From Rickettsiales bacterium (GTDB lineage: Bacteria; Bacteroidota; Bacteroidia; Cytophagales; Cyclobacteriaceae), in the NCBI GenBank assembly GCA_002729235.1, contig PBTY01000028.1, positions 14,853 to 55,705 of the forward strand: a stretch of DNA of 40,853 nt. Reading direction: 5' to 3'. Positions within the stretch are counted from its first letter, which is position 1. The number at the start of each line of letters is the position of its first letter. Positions 1 through 8,814 of the stretch are shown piece after piece. A model generated the notes under the pieces. That model worked only from the letters and a program-made list of their open reading frames with translations, was not told the DNA's origin and made no database searches. A program made the translations under genes and the position numbers.

Positions 1-2
1 AG

Positions 3-398
3 AGGGGTGACCTCAGGCACATCAATAGGTCTGCCTATTTGGTCTACTGCCACGAAGGTGAAGAATGCTCTGTTGGACTCTATTTTCTTGCCTGAAGGCA
101 CATCTTCGGCGGTCACTTCAATATAGACTTCCATGGATGAGTTGAAGGATCTGGTGACGAAAGCTGTAAGTGTTACTACATTTCCCAACTGGATGGGCTT
201 GGAGAAGGATATATTGTCCACAGATGCCGTTACAACAATTCTATTGGAGTGTCTCTGTGCGGCTATAGCAGATACAATATCCATCCAATGCATCAATCTA
301 CCGCCCATTAAATTGTTCAAGGTGTTGGTGTCATTGGGTAACACCATCTCTGTCATAGTCACAAACGACTCCTTACATGTCTTACTCTTCTTTGGCAT
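3..398 (-). CDS. Acyl-CoA thioesterase, hotdog fold (3' end outside window)
   Basis: The N-terminal 132 codons of a cytosolic acyl-CoA hydrolase of the YciA/BACH type, which cleaves acyl-CoA to free acid and CoA. Visible features are the early segment TEMVLPNDTNTLNNLMGG, followed by LMHWMDIVSAIAA (the hotdog helix carrying the catalytic Asp), then VTASVDNISFSKPIQLGNVV and the strand NRAFFTFVAVD. The gene runs off the left edge of the window, so its C-terminus is unseen. The ATG at 398-396 lies one base after the pcm stop codon (402-400), so it is probably translated from the pcm mRNA. Family assignment is confident; chain-length preference cannot be told. Confidence 0.85.
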   Translation of the reverse strand, partial: MPKKSKTCKESFVTMTEMVLPNDTNTLNNLMGGRLMHWMDIVSAIAAQRHSNRIVVTASVDNISFSKPIQLGNVVTLTAFVTRSFNSSMEVYIEVTAEDVPSGKKIESNRAFFTFVAVDQIGRPIDVPEVTP

Positions 399-399
399 G

Positions 400-1047
400 C
401 TATTTCCATCCTTTTTCACCTCGCAAAGGTACGAAGCTGAAATTGTTAAATGCTTTTTTGGATATTTTGTTTTCGGCGACCTTAGTTAACCGGTACATTA
501 CCTGCGTCTTATTGTTGCCAACAGGGATGATTAGCTTACCTCCAACCTTCAATTGTTTGACTAGATCTTGTGGAAGAGATGGGGCTCCAGCTGTTACAAT
601 GATCCCATCGTAAGGTGCATATTCAGGCAATCCTTTGGATCCATCTCCGAGAAAAAATCGTGGTTTGTATCCTAGCTGCGGAAGAAAAAGTTTTGTCTTT
701 TCGTATAGGACTTTGTTATACTCAATAGTGTAAACATCCGCCCCAAGTTCTAGTAGGATTGCCGCCTGGTATCCAGAGCCGGTTCCTATCTCTAGAATTT
801 TATCTCCTGGTTTTATCTCCAACTGCTCTGTCTGAAAAGCTACGGTATAAGGTTGTGAAATGGTCTGACCTTGTCCGATTGGGAAAGCTTTGTCCTCGTA
901 AGCATGTGTCACGAAAATATCGTCAAAGAAAAAGTGTCTGGGCAAGATCATCATAGCCTCTAACACACGTTGATCTTTAATTCCTTTTGCTGCTACTTCT
1001 TTTATTAGCAGCTTTCTCATGCCTTTATGCTTGTAGGTGTCTTTCAA
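400..1047 (-). CDS. pcm: Protein-L-isoaspartate O-methyltransferase
   Basis: Repairs isomerised Asp/Asn residues in aged proteins by SAM-dependent methylation in the cytoplasm. Length (215 aa) fits the family. The Pcm signature PIGQGQTISQPY is at about residues 56-67 and the SAM-binding motif I LEIGTGSGYQAA at about 85-96, followed by DGIIVTAGAPSLP. The reading frame has TAA directly upstream of TTG at 1047, and the first ATG is nine codons further in. The TTG start keeps the TYKHKGMR segment usual at the start of this family, so I prefer it. Gene order pcm then thioesterase, one base apart, implies an operon. Confidence 0.93.
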   Translation of the reverse strand: MKDTYKHKGMRKLLIKEVAAKGIKDQRVLEAMMILPRHFFFDDIFVTHAYEDKAFPIGQGQTISQPYTVAFQTEQLEIKPGDKILEIGTGSGYQAAILLELGADVYTIEYNKVLYEKTKLFLPQLGYKPRFFLGDGSKGLPEYAPYDGIIVTAGAPSLPQDLVKQLKVGGKLIIPVGNNKTQVMYRLTKVAENKISKKAFNNFSFVPLRGEKGWK

Positions 1048-1111
1048 TTATTTTTGATTAGCTATTATTGCACTTTAAGGGATAAATCACGCCACCGAAC
1101 ACTTAATTTCC

Positions 1112-1708
1112 ATGTTTACTGGTATCGTAGAATCACTCGGCAATCTTAAGCAAACAAAAAGAGAAGGTACGAATCTCCATCTCGAAATTTCGTCTGATAT
1201 CAGTCGAGAATTGAAGATTGATCAAAGTGTAAGTCACAATGGAGTATGTCTAACGGTGACTAAAGTAGGAGAGGATTCACACTGGGTTACCGCTGTGGAT
1301 GAGACCTTACAAAAGTCGAATCTGGGTGGCTTGAAAGGCGGTGATTTAGTTAACCTTGAGCGATGCATGCAAATGAATGGGAGACTTGACGGACATATCG
1401 TTCAGGGGCATGTAGATACTACAGCAGAAGTAATAGAGGTAAAGGATGAAGATGGGTCGTGGGTCTTTACTTTTGAATTGAAAGAAGCTGGATTAATGGT
1501 CGAAAAAGGAAGTGTTTGCATTAATGGAGCAAGCTTGACCTGCTACAATGTAGGTGCGAAAACCTTCAATGTTGCAATAATTCCTTACACTTTTGATCAC
1601 ACAAATTTTAAAAATCTAGAAAAATGTAGTATTGTTAATGTAGAATTCGATATTGTAGGTAAATACATACAAAAATTAACCAGTCAAAATACAGGTAATC
1701 CACTATGA
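1112..1708 (+). CDS. ribE: Riboflavin synthase, alpha chain
   Basis: Catalyses dismutation of two 6,7-dimethyl-8-ribityllumazine molecules to riboflavin. The protein starts with the family hallmark MFTGIVE and has two lumazine-binding repeats, about residues 1-97 and 98-198. The paired motifs are NGVCLTV in repeat 1 and NGASLT in repeat 2, with GHIVQGHVDTTAEV at the junction. Length 198 aa is normal. The stop codon overlaps the ATG of the next gene (ATGA at 1705-1708), so the two are probably translationally coupled. I see no FMN riboswitch in the 64-base gap upstream. Confidence 0.95.
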   Translation: MFTGIVESLGNLKQTKREGTNLHLEISSDISRELKIDQSVSHNGVCLTVTKVGEDSHWVTAVDETLQKSNLGGLKGGDLVNLERCMQMNGRLDGHIVQGHVDTTAEVIEVKDEDGSWVFTFELKEAGLMVEKGSVCINGASLTCYNVGAKTFNVAIIPYTFDHTNFKNLEKCSIVNVEFDIVGKYIQKLTSQNTGNPL

Positions 1709-2406
1709 TCCTTAACTGTATGATTGTTGACGATGACGAAATGTCACGTCTTCTAGTAAGTAAATTTGTTGAACAGACAGACTTCTTGAACCTAACTCAT
1801 GTATTGGACAACACCATTGAGGCGTCTAATATTTTGATTGATGAAAAGAATAATGACATTGATTTAGTATTTCTGGACGTAGAAATGCCAGAAATGACAG
1901 GTCTTGACCTGGCTAAACAATTGAAGAATACGTATCCAATTATCTTTATTACTTCAAAGAAGGAGTATGCTATTGAGGCATTCGAAGATAATGTTCTGGA
2001 CTATTTGGTGAAGCCCTTTGAATACACCAGATTTCTAAAGTCTGCCGTAAAGGCGAAAGAGCAACGCGAGAAGGAACTGAAATACGCTGAAAAAGAGGAC
2101 CACCTTTTTGTAAAATCAGGTTCTAAGTTTGTTCGTATTCCATACGATGAGCTTTATTTCGTAGAAGCTTTGGCTGACTATGTTATCTTCAATACGGTGA
2201 AGGGAAAATACATCGTTCACCATACGATGAAAGGTATTGAGAAGAGACTACCAGTAAGTATTTTTAGTCGTGTTCATCGTTCTTACATCGTAAATAGGAA
2301 TAGAATTAATCACATTGAGGATTTCAATATCGCTATCAGTGATAAAGTAATTCCTATTGGAGCATCTTATAAGGAAGCTTTCCTAGAGAAAGTCAATATG
2401 CTTTGA
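1705..2406 (+). CDS. LytTR-family response regulator
   Basis: Two-domain transcriptional regulator: a receiver domain (about residues 1-125) and a C-terminal LytTR DNA-binding domain (about 130-233). The receiver has the acidic pair DDD near residues 9-11, phospho-acceptor Asp58 in LVFLDVEMPEMTG, a Thr/Ser in FITSKK and Lys in DYLVKPFEY. The LytTR part contains DHLFVKSGSKFVRI, the FVEALADYV segment and FSRVHRSYIVNRNRI, all typical. No sensor kinase is next to it; in Bacteroidota the partner is often a distant LytS/YpdA-like kinase. It overlaps ribE by four bases and overlaps the opposing PAP2 gene tail-to-tail by 24 bases. Confidence 0.93.
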   Translation: MILNCMIVDDDEMSRLLVSKFVEQTDFLNLTHVLDNTIEASNILIDEKNNDIDLVFLDVEMPEMTGLDLAKQLKNTYPIIFITSKKEYAIEAFEDNVLDYLVKPFEYTRFLKSAVKAKEQREKELKYAEKEDHLFVKSGSKFVRIPYDELYFVEALADYVIFNTVKGKYIVHHTMKGIEKRLPVSIFSRVHRSYIVNRNRINHIEDFNIAISDKVIPIGASYKEAFLEKVNML

Positions 2407-2952
2407 TTTTGTGGCAAGGTACTGATGTCCTTTAATAGCAAAGAAACTATACGATAGTCCGATTAAAGAACCTACTAGAACATCGCCTGGGTAATGAACG
2501 CCCAGGTAGACTCTGCTGTAGGCTATAGTTGCTGCCCAGAATAGCAACGGAATGCCAATCCATTTCTTGTCTTGATAGAAAAAGAAGCCCGCTACAGCAA
2601 ATGCATTGGCGGAATGCCCCGAGGCAAAGCCATACAATCCTCTGCATTTATCAATAATCATCACCATACCTTCAAGCTCCGGGTCTTTGCAAGGTCGATA
2701 TCGCTCGAAGAAGGGTTTCATGAAATGCGATGTTGTTTGATCTGAACAGAGAATTATGAGTCCCATGGCTATCAATGGCTGATATACCTTGATATCATAT
2801 TTTTGATACAAACGAAAAGTAAGCAACAGGTAGAGAGGTATCCATACCAGCTTTTTAGACATGAAGATCATGAAACCATCTAGATATGGACTACCCAGCC
2901 CATTGACTTCAAGAAATAGATTCAGGTCAATTTCCTTGAGCCAATCAAGCAT
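2383..2952 (-). CDS. PAP2-family membrane phosphatase
   Basis: Integral membrane phosphatase of the type-2 phosphatidic acid phosphatase family, acting on lipid pyrophosphates or phosphatidate on the outer face of the inner membrane. The three family motifs are present: KPFFERYRPC (motif 1), FASGHSANAF (motif 2, Ser-Gly-His) and SRVYLGVHYPGDVL (motif 3, catalytic His and Asp). Several hydrophobic segments occur between them. Length is 189 aa. Its ATG at 2952 lies eight bases inside the 3' end of hemF, so it is probably co-translated as the last gene of tamL-hemF-PAP2. The substrate, such as undecaprenyl pyrophosphate, cannot be decided from sequence. Confidence 0.9.
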   Translation of the reverse strand: MLDWLKEIDLNLFLEVNGLGSPYLDGFMIFMSKKLVWIPLYLLLTFRLYQKYDIKVYQPLIAMGLIILCSDQTTSHFMKPFFERYRPCKDPELEGMVMIIDKCRGLYGFASGHSANAFAVAGFFFYQDKKWIGIPLLFWAATIAYSRVYLGVHYPGDVLVGSLIGLSYSFFAIKGHQYLATKSKHIDFL

Positions 2953-3868
2953 CGGCGAGCCAATTGATGTCTTTCTTAAGCCATTTCATCGATTCGCCTT
3001 CGGGAGTATTTTCTTCAGGATGATAGTCATAGAGCCAATCTGCCTGTGGAGGCATACTCATTAGGATCGATTCTGTTCGGCCATTTGTATCGAGACCAAA
3101 TTTGGTGCCTCTATCCCATACAAGATTAAACTCTACATAGCGGCCTCTTCGAACTCGTTGCCAGTGCTGGTTTTCTTCAGTATAAGGTCTGTTGCGATTC
3201 AGTTCTGCATAATGTTTGTAGATAGGAACAAATGCTTCACCTATGTTTTGATGGAATGACCATAGTTCTTCAAAAGGTTTTTGTTCCTTGGATTCATTCA
3301 GGTGATCATAAAATATCCCTCCAACGCCTCTTGTTTCATTCCGATGCTTTATGAAGAAATAGTCATCAGCCCATTTTTTAAACTTTGGATAATAAGTAGA
3401 ATCTGTTTGATCGCAGATTTCTTTGAGTTTGGTATGAATGAACTTCCCGGATTTACTGGTTACATAATGAGGAGTAAGATCTATTCCGCCACCAAACCAA
3501 TACGTACTTTGGTTGTCGTCTATTCCCTCTGTCTCAAAATAGCGGACGTTCATGTGAATAATCGGTACCCAGGGGTTCTTTGGATGGAGAACGATGGATA
3601 CTCCAGTGGCATAGAAGGTGGAAGGACCGAATCCAAGTGCACTCTGTATTTTCTCTGGTAATTCTCCATGAACCGCTGAAAAATTCACCCCTCCTTTTTC
3701 GATTAAGTCACCGTTAGTAATTACTCTGGAACGGCCACCGCCTCCATTATTTTCCCGATCCCAAAGGTCTTCATGAAATTTGGATTGACCATCAAGTGCT
3801 TCAAGACTGGTGCAAATTGAGTCTTGTAATTTTTTGAATCGCTCTGTAATCGTTTCTTTACTTCTCAT
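2945..3868 (-). CDS. hemF: Aerobic coproporphyrinogen III oxidase
   Basis: Oxygen-dependent oxidative decarboxylation of coproporphyrinogen III to protoporphyrinogen IX in heme synthesis (cytoplasm). Recognised by NFSAVHGELPEKIQ, the substrate region PIIHMNVRYFE, WFGGGIDLTPHY, RGVGGIFYDHL and the C-terminal RGRYVEFNLVWDRGTKFGL followed by ESILMSMPP. Length 307 aa is typical. It begins three bases after the tamL stop and overlaps the PAP2 start, so it is the middle gene of an operon. Its presence implies an oxygen-respiring organism. Confidence 0.96.
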   Translation of the reverse strand: MRSKETITERFKKLQDSICTSLEALDGQSKFHEDLWDRENNGGGGRSRVITNGDLIEKGGVNFSAVHGELPEKIQSALGFGPSTFYATGVSIVLHPKNPWVPIIHMNVRYFETEGIDDNQSTYWFGGGIDLTPHYVTSKSGKFIHTKLKEICDQTDSTYYPKFKKWADDYFFIKHRNETRGVGGIFYDHLNESKEQKPFEELWSFHQNIGEAFVPIYKHYAELNRNRPYTEENQHWQRVRRGRYVEFNLVWDRGTKFGLDTNGRTESILMSMPPQADWLYDYHPEENTPEGESMKWLKKDINWLADA

Positions 3869-3871
3869 AAT

Positions 3872-6316
3872 TTAGAATGGGTAACCAATACCAATATTTA
3901 GAGTTGGTTCTTTCCATAGGGTGTTTAATTTGTAATTATCTAATAAGAACCGATCTCCTTTTGGTAGTCCCGGGTCGAGTACTCTATATGCCAAATCTAG
4001 TCGAAGTACCAGGAATGAAAAATCTAACCTAAGTCCAAATCCTGTTCCAATGGCAATTTGATTTGGAGCCATGCCCCAGTTGAATTTTCCATCATCATTT
4101 TCATTTTCAATAAATTCGGAGCCATCGTCTTTCAAACCTGCACTCTTCCAAAGCCACATATTGCCAGCATCCAAAAAGAGGGCGTAATCAATGAATCCAA
4201 CCAGGTTAGATCTAAATTCAATGCTTGATTCTAAGAGTATATCTCCGGCTCGCTCGGTGGTATAGTCGATGGATACAATTCCATTAACTGCACTTGCCGA
4301 ATCATACTGAGCATATGCTCCAGGGCCTAATCTACGTGGTGCCCAGGCCCTAATGCTGTTACTTCCTCCTGCAAAAAAGTATTTTTCATAAGGTAAAGAG
4401 CCATTGCTGCCATAAGAATAGGCAAGACCAAGATTTACGCGATACGCCAATGCTGACCTTCGGGTTAGCTTGATATTTTCTCTATATTCGAAAGTGCCTC
4501 TGAGGTATTGAAAATTTTCCAAATCTTGAAAAGAGGACAGGTTGTTGAAAATGCCGAGCAGGTTGCCTCCGGACTCAATAGAGGTTTGTATGAAGTGTGA
4601 GTCATTGTTACCAACACCGTAATTTCCGTAGTTAAATCTTGCTGAGAATGCAGAAAAGGTAAAGAAAGAGGGATTGAACGAGGCAATTATTGATTGTGAG
4701 CTATTATCCTTTAGCAACTCATCGAATTCATCATTGGTAATGGAGAATATGTAGTTGGCATCAAATGGAGTAATGGTGTATTGAGCTCTTTCTCCTACTT
4801 GCCAGATGTAGGCCATATTTGCATTGACGGTGTTACGTTTATACTCTCCAATACGTTCCTCAAAATTTACCCCAGCCGATAGTTTTGTCCTAGGATTGTA
4901 CTTCCCAATAGCATTCCTCAATTGTTCACTAAATGGGAAGATAAACTGTGGGAAAGTGAGTGTAATTTTACCTCCATATTGCAGTCTCGAATAATTCAAA
5001 TTGTTTTGGTTGTTGTCTTCTGAATTCACATTATCAAGGCCCTGAACACTAACGTTTCCATCAAATTGGATGATTTCTAATCCTCCAAAGATGTTACGAC
5101 CTTTTACATTCAGATTGACAAATGGTCCAGGTATACTACCCTGTGATTCAAAAAGGCTTAATCCTGCCTCGCTTGAGGTTTGATACTTCTTCAATGGGCT
5201 TGTGAAGATGTTGGCAATGAATTCTCCTCCTGTGGTGTCGTAATTGATGTTTACAAATTTGAAGATATCCAGATAAGATAGCTGTCTCTGTGTTTCCAAT
5301 GTAAGTTCTTTGCTATACAAGCTGTCTTCACTGAGGAAAATACGTCTACTTAGTAAACGCTCTGAGTAGTTCGTACCCTTAAAATTATAAGTAATGTTGT
5401 TGTATTCGATTGGTTTCAAATAGCGAGAAGCTCCGGCCATGTCAGCAGAGAAAATAACGGAATCAAGACGATAACTCTTATGTTGCTTAGTGCTAGGTGG
5501 GTTGGTGATGGTTTGCCTTACAATAAGATTACGATCGGTCAAAGCAGTAGAATCGACCTCAAAGACAATAAATTGTTTTTTAAAGTTGTAGTAACCATTA
5601 TTGGTCATGAGGTCGAATACTCGAGTTCTTTCTTCTCCAAATAGATCCTGATCATATTGTTTGTCCATGAGTAATTGCTCGTCCTCATACTTCATGAATA
5701 ATTGCTCCACATTAGGGTCTTTTATTATATAAATCATGGAGTCAACTTGATATGGCTTGCCAGCGTCAATGAAGTATGTAACCGTACTTTTTTTATTCTC
5801 CGTTTTGATATTCGTCTCGATACTGGCTTCAAAGTATCCTTTCGAGAACAGGTAATTGTTGAGGTTAAATACTGATTCATCCACTTTTGAGCTGTCAAAA
5901 ACCGCGAGATCTTCTCCCCATCTCATGAACTGATTTCCTTGCTTAAGTTTCTTGTCTTTTTTCTCAAGCTTTTGGGTTCTTTTAGTATTCAGTTTTGCTT
6001 TTTTCTTGGATTTTTTGGCCTTGTCTATTTTGTGGCGGTATTTCTTATCAATCTTCTCTCGGTTGGCTGCAACATTTGCTGAGTCATAAAATATTTCTCC
6101 GAGCTTTTTAATGTGGAATAAGTGGGCGATTGGCGCACCTCCTAATCGAGTATTTGGGGTTTGACTCAATTGTCCACGTAAGTCTTCAGTTGATAGATTC
6201 CCAGAAGTTTTAATTTTCTGTTTTCTAAGAACGGATTCATCCTTTTTTAGGTACTTTGTGCCTAAACAAGAAGAAAGGATAACAGGAAGTAGCAATAATA
6301 CAGTTCTTACTCTCAA
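3872..6316 (-). CDS. tamL: TamL-type outer-membrane lipoprotein, BamA/TamA superfamily
   Basis: An Omp85-superfamily outer-membrane assembly protein. The N-terminus MRVRTVLLLLPVILSSC is a lipoprotein signal with Cys17 as the likely lipid-attachment site; lipidated TamA homologues (TamL) are characteristic of Bacteroidota. POTRA-like segments fill about residues 120-380. The C-terminal half is a beta-barrel with YFFAGGSNSIRAWAPRRLGPG, matching the surface-antigen motif, and it ends ...NIGIGYPF with a terminal aromatic. A strongly lysine-rich stretch lies at about residues 90-125. The frame has TAA shortly upstream and no ATG before the signal peptide, so the start is TTG at 6316. That is only 14 bases from the divergent methyltransferase start. 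TamB is not in the window. Confidence 0.88.
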   Translation of the reverse strand: MRVRTVLLLLPVILSSCLGTKYLKKDESVLRKQKIKTSGNLSTEDLRGQLSQTPNTRLGGAPIAHLFHIKKLGEIFYDSANVAANREKIDKKYRHKIDKAKKSKKKAKLNTKRTQKLEKKDKKLKQGNQFMRWGEDLAVFDSSKVDESVFNLNNYLFSKGYFEASIETNIKTENKKSTVTYFIDAGKPYQVDSMIYIIKDPNVEQLFMKYEDEQLLMDKQYDQDLFGEERTRVFDLMTNNGYYNFKKQFIVFEVDSTALTDRNLIVRQTITNPPSTKQHKSYRLDSVIFSADMAGASRYLKPIEYNNITYNFKGTNYSERLLSRRIFLSEDSLYSKELTLETQRQLSYLDIFKFVNINYDTTGGEFIANIFTSPLKKYQTSSEAGLSLFESQGSIPGPFVNLNVKGRNIFGGLEIIQFDGNVSVQGLDNVNSEDNNQNNLNYSRLQYGGKITLTFPQFIFPFSEQLRNAIGKYNPRTKLSAGVNFEERIGEYKRNTVNANMAYIWQVGERAQYTITPFDANYIFSITNDEFDELLKDNSSQSIIASFNPSFFTFSAFSARFNYGNYGVGNNDSHFIQTSIESGGNLLGIFNNLSSFQDLENFQYLRGTFEYRENIKLTRRSALAYRVNLGLAYSYGSNGSLPYEKYFFAGGSNSIRAWAPRRLGPGAYAQYDSASAVNGIVSIDYTTERAGDILLESSIEFRSNLVGFIDYALFLDAGNMWLWKSAGLKDDGSEFIENENDDGKFNWGMAPNQIAIGTGFGLRLDFSFLVLRLDLAYRVLDPGLPKGDRFLLDNYKLNTLWKEPTLNIGIGYPF

Positions 6317-6330
6317 ATCCGACTCACCTT

Positions 6331-7065
6331 ATGGTCTCTAAAAAACAGTCAAAATTCATTAAATCGCTGAAGATAAAAAAGTACCGCTCCAAAGAAATGT
6401 GCTTCTTTGTGGAGGGACGTAAAAATACCCTTGAGGGTCTCGCAAGTGGATTAGCTCTGAAATATCTTTTGGCAACAAATGAATTCTTAAGACATAACGA
6501 AGCGGAGTTGGCATTTGTTGAATCGAAACTCACAGAATGTACAGCCGCTGAGTTACAGGAACTAGGTACTTTTTCTACAAACAATGATTGCTTAGCTGTT
6601 TTCGAGATTCCTGATGTTGATGAGTACATTGATTTTACTGATCATATTGTTGTTTTGGATGGGATTAGTGACCCAGGGAATTTAGGGACCATCATTCGTA
6701 CTTTGGATTGGTTTGGTTTCAAGCAATTGGTTTGTTCACCTGAAACCACCGATCTCTATAGTCCCAAAGTATTGAATGCTACAATGGGTTCATACACCAG
6801 AGTAAAGGTTTTTATTAGAGATATTGAAGAGTTTTTAGCTTCCACACCCACTCCTTCATATGGAGCAGATTTAGATGGTATTCCTCTTCCCAATTTAAAA
6901 ACAGATTCTCCCATAATTTTAGTCATGGGAAGTGAATCACACGGTATTTCTGAATCGGTTTCTGCTTTACTTACTCATAAAGTAACCATTCCCAAAATAG
7001 GAGGGGCAGAGTCTCTAAACGTAGCAATAGCTACTGGGATACTCTGCCACCATTTAAGAAATTAA
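6331..7065 (+). CDS. TrmH/SpoU-family RNA 2'-O-methyltransferase
   Basis: SAM-dependent ribose methyltransferase of the SPOUT class, acting on rRNA or tRNA. An N-terminal substrate-binding domain (about residues 1-95) contains [13 protein letters not shown]. The knot domain has motif 1 [11 protein letters not shown] (about 114-124), motif 2 [12 protein letters not shown] and motif 3 [11 protein letters not shown] near the C-terminus. Length 244 aa fits the RlmB/TrmH-like group, but the target nucleotide cannot be inferred. It is divergent from tamL with 14 bases between start codons, so each promoter must lie within the other gene's 5' region. Its stop overlaps the pgi stop by four bases. Confidence 0.9.
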   Translation: MVSKKQSKFIKSLKIKKYRSKEMCFFVEGRKNTLEGLASGLALKYLLATNEFLRHNEAELAFVESKLTECTAAELQELGTFSTNNDCLAVFEIPDVDEYIDFTDHIVVLDGISDPGNLGTIIRTLDWFGFKQLVCSPETTDLYSPKVLNATMGSYTRVKVFIRDIEEFLASTPTPSYGADLDGIPLPNLKTDSPIILVMGSESHGISESVSALLTHKVTIPKIGGAESLNVAIATGILCHHLRN

Positions 7066-8717
7066 CCCTTTTTAAACTCCTTGTAGGTGTTGATCAGGCC
7101 TGAAGTAGACGAGTCATGGTCTGTTACTTGATCATCGGAAGAAAGCTTAGGAAGAATCTTCTTAGCCAATTGCTTACCTAACTCGACTCCCCACTGATCA
7201 AAGCTGTAGATATTCCAGATCACTCCCTGTACGAAAATCTTATGCTCATACATAGCAATTAATGAACCTAAGGTATGTGGAGTTAATTTCTTAAAAAGAA
7301 TACTGTTAGTAGGTCTGTTACCTTCAAATACCTTGAATGGACTCAATAGCTCAATCTGATCGTCAGGGACTCCAGCAGCCTTGAATTCTGCAACGACTTC
7401 CTCTTTAGTTTTGCCCATCATCAATGCTTCGGTTTGTGCAAAAAAGTTTGCTAGCAATTTCTCATGATGATCATCCAATGGGTTTTGGCTGATAGCAGGA
7501 GCGAGGAAGTCACAAGGAATAAGCTTAGTCCCCTGGTGAATTAACTGGTAAAAAGCATGCTGCCCATTTGTGCCAGGTTCGCCCCAAATGATTGGCCCAG
7601 TTTGATAGGTTACTTTTTCACCATTTCTGCCAACGTATTTTCCATTGCTCTCCATGTCTCCCTGCTGCAGGTACGGAGCAAAAGCATGCATGTATTGATC
7701 GTAAGGTAGGATGGCTTGTGTTTCAGCACCAAAGAAATTGTTATACCAGATTCCTAATAAAGCCAATATGGTAGGAATGTTTTCTTGATCCGGAGTTTTA
7801 AGAAAATGATTATCCATAGCTTCTGCACCTTTTAGCAATTGCTCGAAATTGTCATAACCTATTGCACATGCGATTGACATTCCTATGGCAGACCAAAGTG
7901 AGTAACGACCTCCAACCCAGTCCCAGAACTCAAACATGTTGTTGGTATCAATCCCAAATTCTGAAACTGCTTCTTTGTTTGTAGAGAGTGCTATGAAGTG
8001 ATTCTTTACAAAAGACTCATTTTTGGAGGCTTTCAAAAACCAGTTTTTCGCCGAATTGGCATTGGTCATTGTTTCCTGAGTGGTGAATGTCTTAGAAGCA
8101 ATGATGAAGAGGGTAGTCTCAGGGTTCACTTTCTCCAATGTGGTAACAATGTGGGTACCATCTACATTTGACACAAAGTGTGAGGTAATTCCTTCAATTT
8201 GATAAGGTTTCAAACTTTCAGTGACCATAAAAGGACCCAAGTCTGATCCACCAATCCCAATGTTCACTACATCAGTAATCTTCTTGCCAGTGAATCCCTT
8301 CAATTCACCAGAGTGGAGTCTTTGAGTAAAGTCTTTGATTTTGTCGAGCACCCCTACAACATCCTGAGTTACATCTTTTCCCTGATCTGAAAACGTCTTG
8401 CCTGAGAGTCCACGCAGTGCCACGTGAAGAACGGCTCTATCTTCAGTAAGATTAATGTGATCTCCACCAAACATTGCTTTCTTAGCATCAGATAAGCCTA
8501 CTTCTTTGGCTAAGTCCAATAGAAGGTTTAAGGTTTCTGAGGTGATTCTGTTTTTAGAATAATCCAGCAGGATTTCATCAAACTTAATGGTAAACTGCTC
8601 AAAGCGATTTGAATCACTTGAGAAAAGAGACTTCATGTGTGTCTCTTTCATTTCGCTGTAATGTTCTTGAAGTTTACTCCAGGCTGAGGTTTTGGTGGGA
8701 TCTATAGTAGGTAACAT
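7062..8717 (-). CDS. pgi: Glucose-6-phosphate isomerase
   Basis: Interconverts glucose 6-phosphate and fructose 6-phosphate in glycolysis and gluconeogenesis. Length 551 aa matches the long PGI form. Conserved pieces include [29 protein letters not shown], the signature [14 protein letters not shown], the catalytic-Glu region [32 protein letters not shown], and [18 protein letters not shown] with the C-terminal active-site region. A hairpin lies between this start and the upstream exchanger gene, so pgi is probably transcribed on its own. Confidence 0.97.
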   Translation of the reverse strand: MLPTIDPTKTSAWSKLQEHYSEMKETHMKSLFSSDSNRFEQFTIKFDEILLDYSKNRITSETLNLLLDLAKEVGLSDAKKAMFGGDHINLTEDRAVLHVALRGLSGKTFSDQGKDVTQDVVGVLDKIKDFTQRLHSGELKGFTGKKITDVVNIGIGGSDLGPFMVTESLKPYQIEGITSHFVSNVDGTHIVTTLEKVNPETTLFIIASKTFTTQETMTNANSAKNWFLKASKNESFVKNHFIALSTNKEAVSEFGIDTNNMFEFWDWVGGRYSLWSAIGMSIACAIGYDNFEQLLKGAEAMDNHFLKTPDQENIPTILALLGIWYNNFFGAETQAILPYDQYMHAFAPYLQQGDMESNGKYVGRNGEKVTYQTGPIIWGEPGTNGQHAFYQLIHQGTKLIPCDFLAPAISQNPLDDHHEKLLANFFAQTEALMMGKTKEEVVAEFKAAGVPDDQIELLSPFKVFEGNRPTNSILFKKLTPHTLGSLIAMYEHKIFVQGVIWNIYSFDQWGVELGKQLAKKILPKLSSDDQVTDHDSSTSGLINTYKEFKKG

Positions 8718-8750
8718 CTATTTTCTATTTTCAATGCAAACATTACAATA

Positions 8751-8794
8751 AACCCCAACTTTTACAATAAAGGTTCATTGTAAAAGTCGGGGTT
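8751..8794 (-). terminator. 18-bp hairpin after the exchanger gene
   Basis: Arms at 8751-8768 and 8777-8794 with an 8-base loop. On the minus-strand RNA all 18 positions pair, with one G-U. On the plus strand the same position is an A-C mismatch. It starts 20 bases after the exchanger stop codon. The U-run after the stem is short (UUUAUU), so termination efficiency is uncertain. Confidence 0.65.
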
Positions 8795-8814
8795 GAATAA
8801 AAATCTTTTGTTTC

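Noticed and set aside
1048-1111. FMN riboswitch upstream of riboflavin synthase
   Set aside because: The gap is 64 bases and lacks the conserved aptamer segments; it is too short for the RFN element.
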